A DNA stretch of 64,000 bases from Plotosus lineatus (taxonomy: Eukaryota; Chordata; Actinopteri; Siluriformes; Plotosidae): assembly GCA_024760905.1 (NCBI GenBank), contig CM045750.1, positions 10,477,919 through 10,541,918 of the forward strand, in the 5' to 3' direction. How positions within the stretch are numbered: position 1 is the stretch's first letter; each line of letters opens with the position of its first letter. The notes beneath the pieces were generated by a model. It worked only from the letters and a program-made list of their open reading frames with translations. It did not search any database and was not told the origin of the DNA. This document shows positions 61,971 to 64,000 of the stretch, piece after piece. Made by a program: the position numbers and the translations under genes.

Positions 61971-62472
61971 GTGGCAGTGGTGGTCTAGTGATATAGGATG
62001 CAGGATTGCTGATCCTAAGGTTGGGGGTTCAAGTCCCACTCTCCACAAGGTTGCCACTGCCCCCGCCCCCCCCCCCCCCCCCCCAGTGCAGTTAACTGGG
62101 TTACCAAAGGCCAGCCATGTCTCTTACTGTCTATGGTGTGAGGTTCATGTAAAAGAACCATTGCTGGCTTTTGGCAAGAGTAGACTTCAAAGCCGTCAAC
62201 ATGTTTGTAATCAGGAGTTGGAGTCCCATGAGGCAGTTTGTTCACAGTAACGTTCTGTCAACTTCTGCGGTGGCACTGGAAGCAAGTCGTATCAGCATTT
62301 GCCCTTCCATTGGATTCTTCCAGTGGTGCCGAGAGGGGGGACTTGCTGCTTGGGTAACAGCCTGTCCTCCATTACTCCCTACCCAGGCTCTGCGCACTGG
62401 AGAGTATCACCAGCCGGGATACCAGCCAGAGCGCAGCCATAGTTCTTCAGGACTGACAGAGGCCTATCTACA
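61971..62472 (+). repeat. SINE-A with tail F, sense
   Basis: 61971-62206 is A head and body (TGGTCTAGTGATATAGG, GGTTCAAGTCC, ATGTAAAAGAACCATTGC). 62240-62470 is tail F, matching 60427-60625 in reverse. Flanked by ACGTCAACATAAT (61958-61970) and ACATCAACATAAT (62470-62482), 12 of 13 identical. Confidence 0.82.
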
Positions 62473-62663
62473 TCAACATAATTTAGAATAAGTGTTTTTA
62501 AGACATATATATTTTTTAAAGAGTTCGGCATTTGGGAGAGACCCACAGTACTTATGTTTCATGAGCAAAGGTTTGAACACAGTGAGCATCCAAACAATCT
62601 CGAATATCAAGAAACACTGTACACTGTCATTATTCAAAAATAAACAATTACTAAATGGGGTGA

Positions 62664-62990
62664 AGGTGGCACGGTGGTGTAGTGGTTGACACGTCTGCCT
62701 TACAGCAAGAAGGACTGGGTTTGATTTGGGGGGGGGGGGGCACTCTGTTTATATGTTCTCCCAGTGCTTGCATGGTTTTCCTCGGGGTACTTCAGTTTCC
62801 ACCCACAGTCCAAAAATATGCATGTTAACATGTTCTACATAATTGGCTATTCTAAATCATCCCCAGATGTGTGTGTGAATCGCTGTGAGAGTGTTGATCC
62901 TGGAGAGCTGTCCAGGGTGTGTCCTTGTATAGAATCAGCTGACATGGGTGCCAGCCTCAACACGACCTTAATTAGGATTAAGGGGCTGTC
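62664..62990 (+). repeat. SINE-B, sense
   Basis: Head GGCACGGTGGTGTAGTGG, CACGTCTGCCTTACAGC, a G-run at 62730, body, and end CCTTAATTAGGATTAAGGGG. Confidence 0.82.
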
Positions 62991-63027
62991 ATCCGCCATT
63001 GTTTTATACAATAGTATAGGCAGCCAT

Positions 63028-63572
63028 GTTACAATGGAGAGAGTGGAAAAGAGGTGAAGAAGCGTGTGCAGGCAGGTTGGAATGGTTGGAGAAATGTGTC
63101 CGCTGTGAAGTGTGATAGGAAGGTATCGGCACGAATGAAAGGAAAAGTGTACAAGACCGTGATGAGGTCAGTGATATTGTATGGTTTAGAAACAGTTGCG
63201 CTGAGGAAAAGACAGGAGGCAGGGCTGGAGGCAGCAGAGATGAAAATGTTGAGGTTCTCTTTGGGAGTAACGAGGATGGATAGGATCAGGAATGAGTACA
63301 TCAGAGGGACAGCACACGTAAGATGTTTCGGAGACAAAGTCAGAGAGGCTAGATTGAGATGGTTTGGACATGTACAGAGGAGGGATAGTGAGTACATTGG
63401 TAGTAGGATGCTGAGGTTGGAACTAACAGGCAGAAGGCCGAGAGGAAAACCAAAGAGAAGATTTATGGATGTGGTGAAGGAGGACATGAAGGTAGTTGGA
63501 GTAAAAGTAGAAGATACAGAGGATAGGGTAAGATGGAGGTGGCTGGTTTGCTCTGGCGACCCCTGAAGGAAA
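63028..63572 (+). mobile_element. RTE LINE, 5'-truncated copy
   Basis: Starts inside the RT C-terminal region (VQAGWNGWRNVSAV) and reads open to the stop at 63564-63566: VILYGLETVALRKRQEA, LRFSLGVTRMDRIRNEYIRG, LRWFGHVQRRDSEYIG. About 90% like 58040-58580 by eye. Confidence 0.88.
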
Positions 63573-64000
63573 CGAAAAAAATTCACACTACGAAACGCGC
63601 CATCTCAAAAATTCAAACAATGCGCATGTTACTCTCCCATTGGCTAGCTCTCAACACCCCGCCCGATGGCCTCCCATTGGCTAGCTGTATCTCCATAATT
63701 CCCATGATGCTTTTCCTGTGCCTTCAACCCATTTTCATCACAGAGATGCAGCTCCCTCCCATTGGCTATTATGGAGCTGCATCTCGATAACACCCATGAT
63801 GTTTTTTGTGTGCATTTGACCCATTGTTCATCACGGAGTTCTAACACACGTAAAGGACAGAGTTACTGTTGTTTCGTGAGTTTTTGAGTGTGCTCATTGC
63901 AACTTTATTTTTTGGCTCAGGCTTTTAACCTTGCATAAACATTTCTAAGATTATAACTCTGCTAAGAAGACATGGTCAACACATGCACGCGCACACACAC
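63573..64000. other. CCAAT-box-rich repeat and window end
   Basis: 63590-63890 has four CCCATTGGCTA-type boxes and GTTTCGTGAGTTTTTGAG, resembling 14190-14370. (CA)n begins at the edge. No exon. Confidence 0.45.

Overview
This is nuclear DNA of a ray-finned fish, most likely a teleost. The genes have introns with GT-AG borders, and the introns are packed with tRNA-derived SINEs, RTE and L2 LINEs, hAT and other DNA transposons and long (CA)n/(GA)n/(AT)n tracts. I saw no bacterial operon structure, CRISPR array or intact tRNA or rRNA gene.

Three protein genes are present. (1) An importin-alpha gene, best fit kpna7, on the minus strand (coding exons between 4923 and 78; the last exon may lie off the left edge). 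(2) Tyrosinase, tyr, minus strand, complete in five coding exons (15926 to 5670, 533 codons). (3) The metabotropic glutamate receptor grm5, plus strand, from its start at 18655 to 61318: six coding exons, 571 codons, covering the whole extracellular part. The 7TM exons lie beyond the right edge. tyr and grm5 are head to head about 2.7 kb apart, the arrangement known for TYR and GRM5 in other vertebrates. All exon phases join without a break, so tyr and grm5 look functional. tyr makes the melanin-synthesis oxidase, grm5 is a neuronal glutamate receptor, kpna7 is a nuclear import adaptor; nothing suggests a shared pathway.

Layout: 1-4.9 kb kpna7; 5.5-15.9 kb tyr with repeat-filled introns; 15.9-18.6 kb divergent promoter region; 18.6-61.3 kb grm5, with giant introns full of nested repeats; 61.3-64 kb more intron.

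Repeat names used here are mine. SINE-A: about 340 bp, tRNA-Ser(GCU)-like head, body containing AACTGGGTTATCAAAGGC, 3' end GGATTAAGCGG..AGAAAATGAATG or ..GATGATG. SINE-A': same head and body, but a 3' end taken from the RTE LINE. SINE-B: tRNA-Val-like head, body containing TTTGGACTGTGGGAGGAAAC, same 3' end as SINE-A. SINE-C: tRNA-Met-like head. SINE-D and SINE-E: two other tRNA-like repeats. Tail F: an orphan 200-bp module found fused to both A and B heads. hAT-1, hAT-2 and hAT-3: three non-autonomous hAT-like families with 8-bp target duplications. LINE-G: non-LTR element with (GAT)n tail.

The most interesting signal is this modular SINE system: two different tRNA-type heads joined to three different tails, many copies with clear target-site duplications, and candidate partner LINEs for two tails in the same window. 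A hAT element also sits at the same position and orientation inside two independently inserted SINE-A' copies, which suggests the composite moved as one unit.
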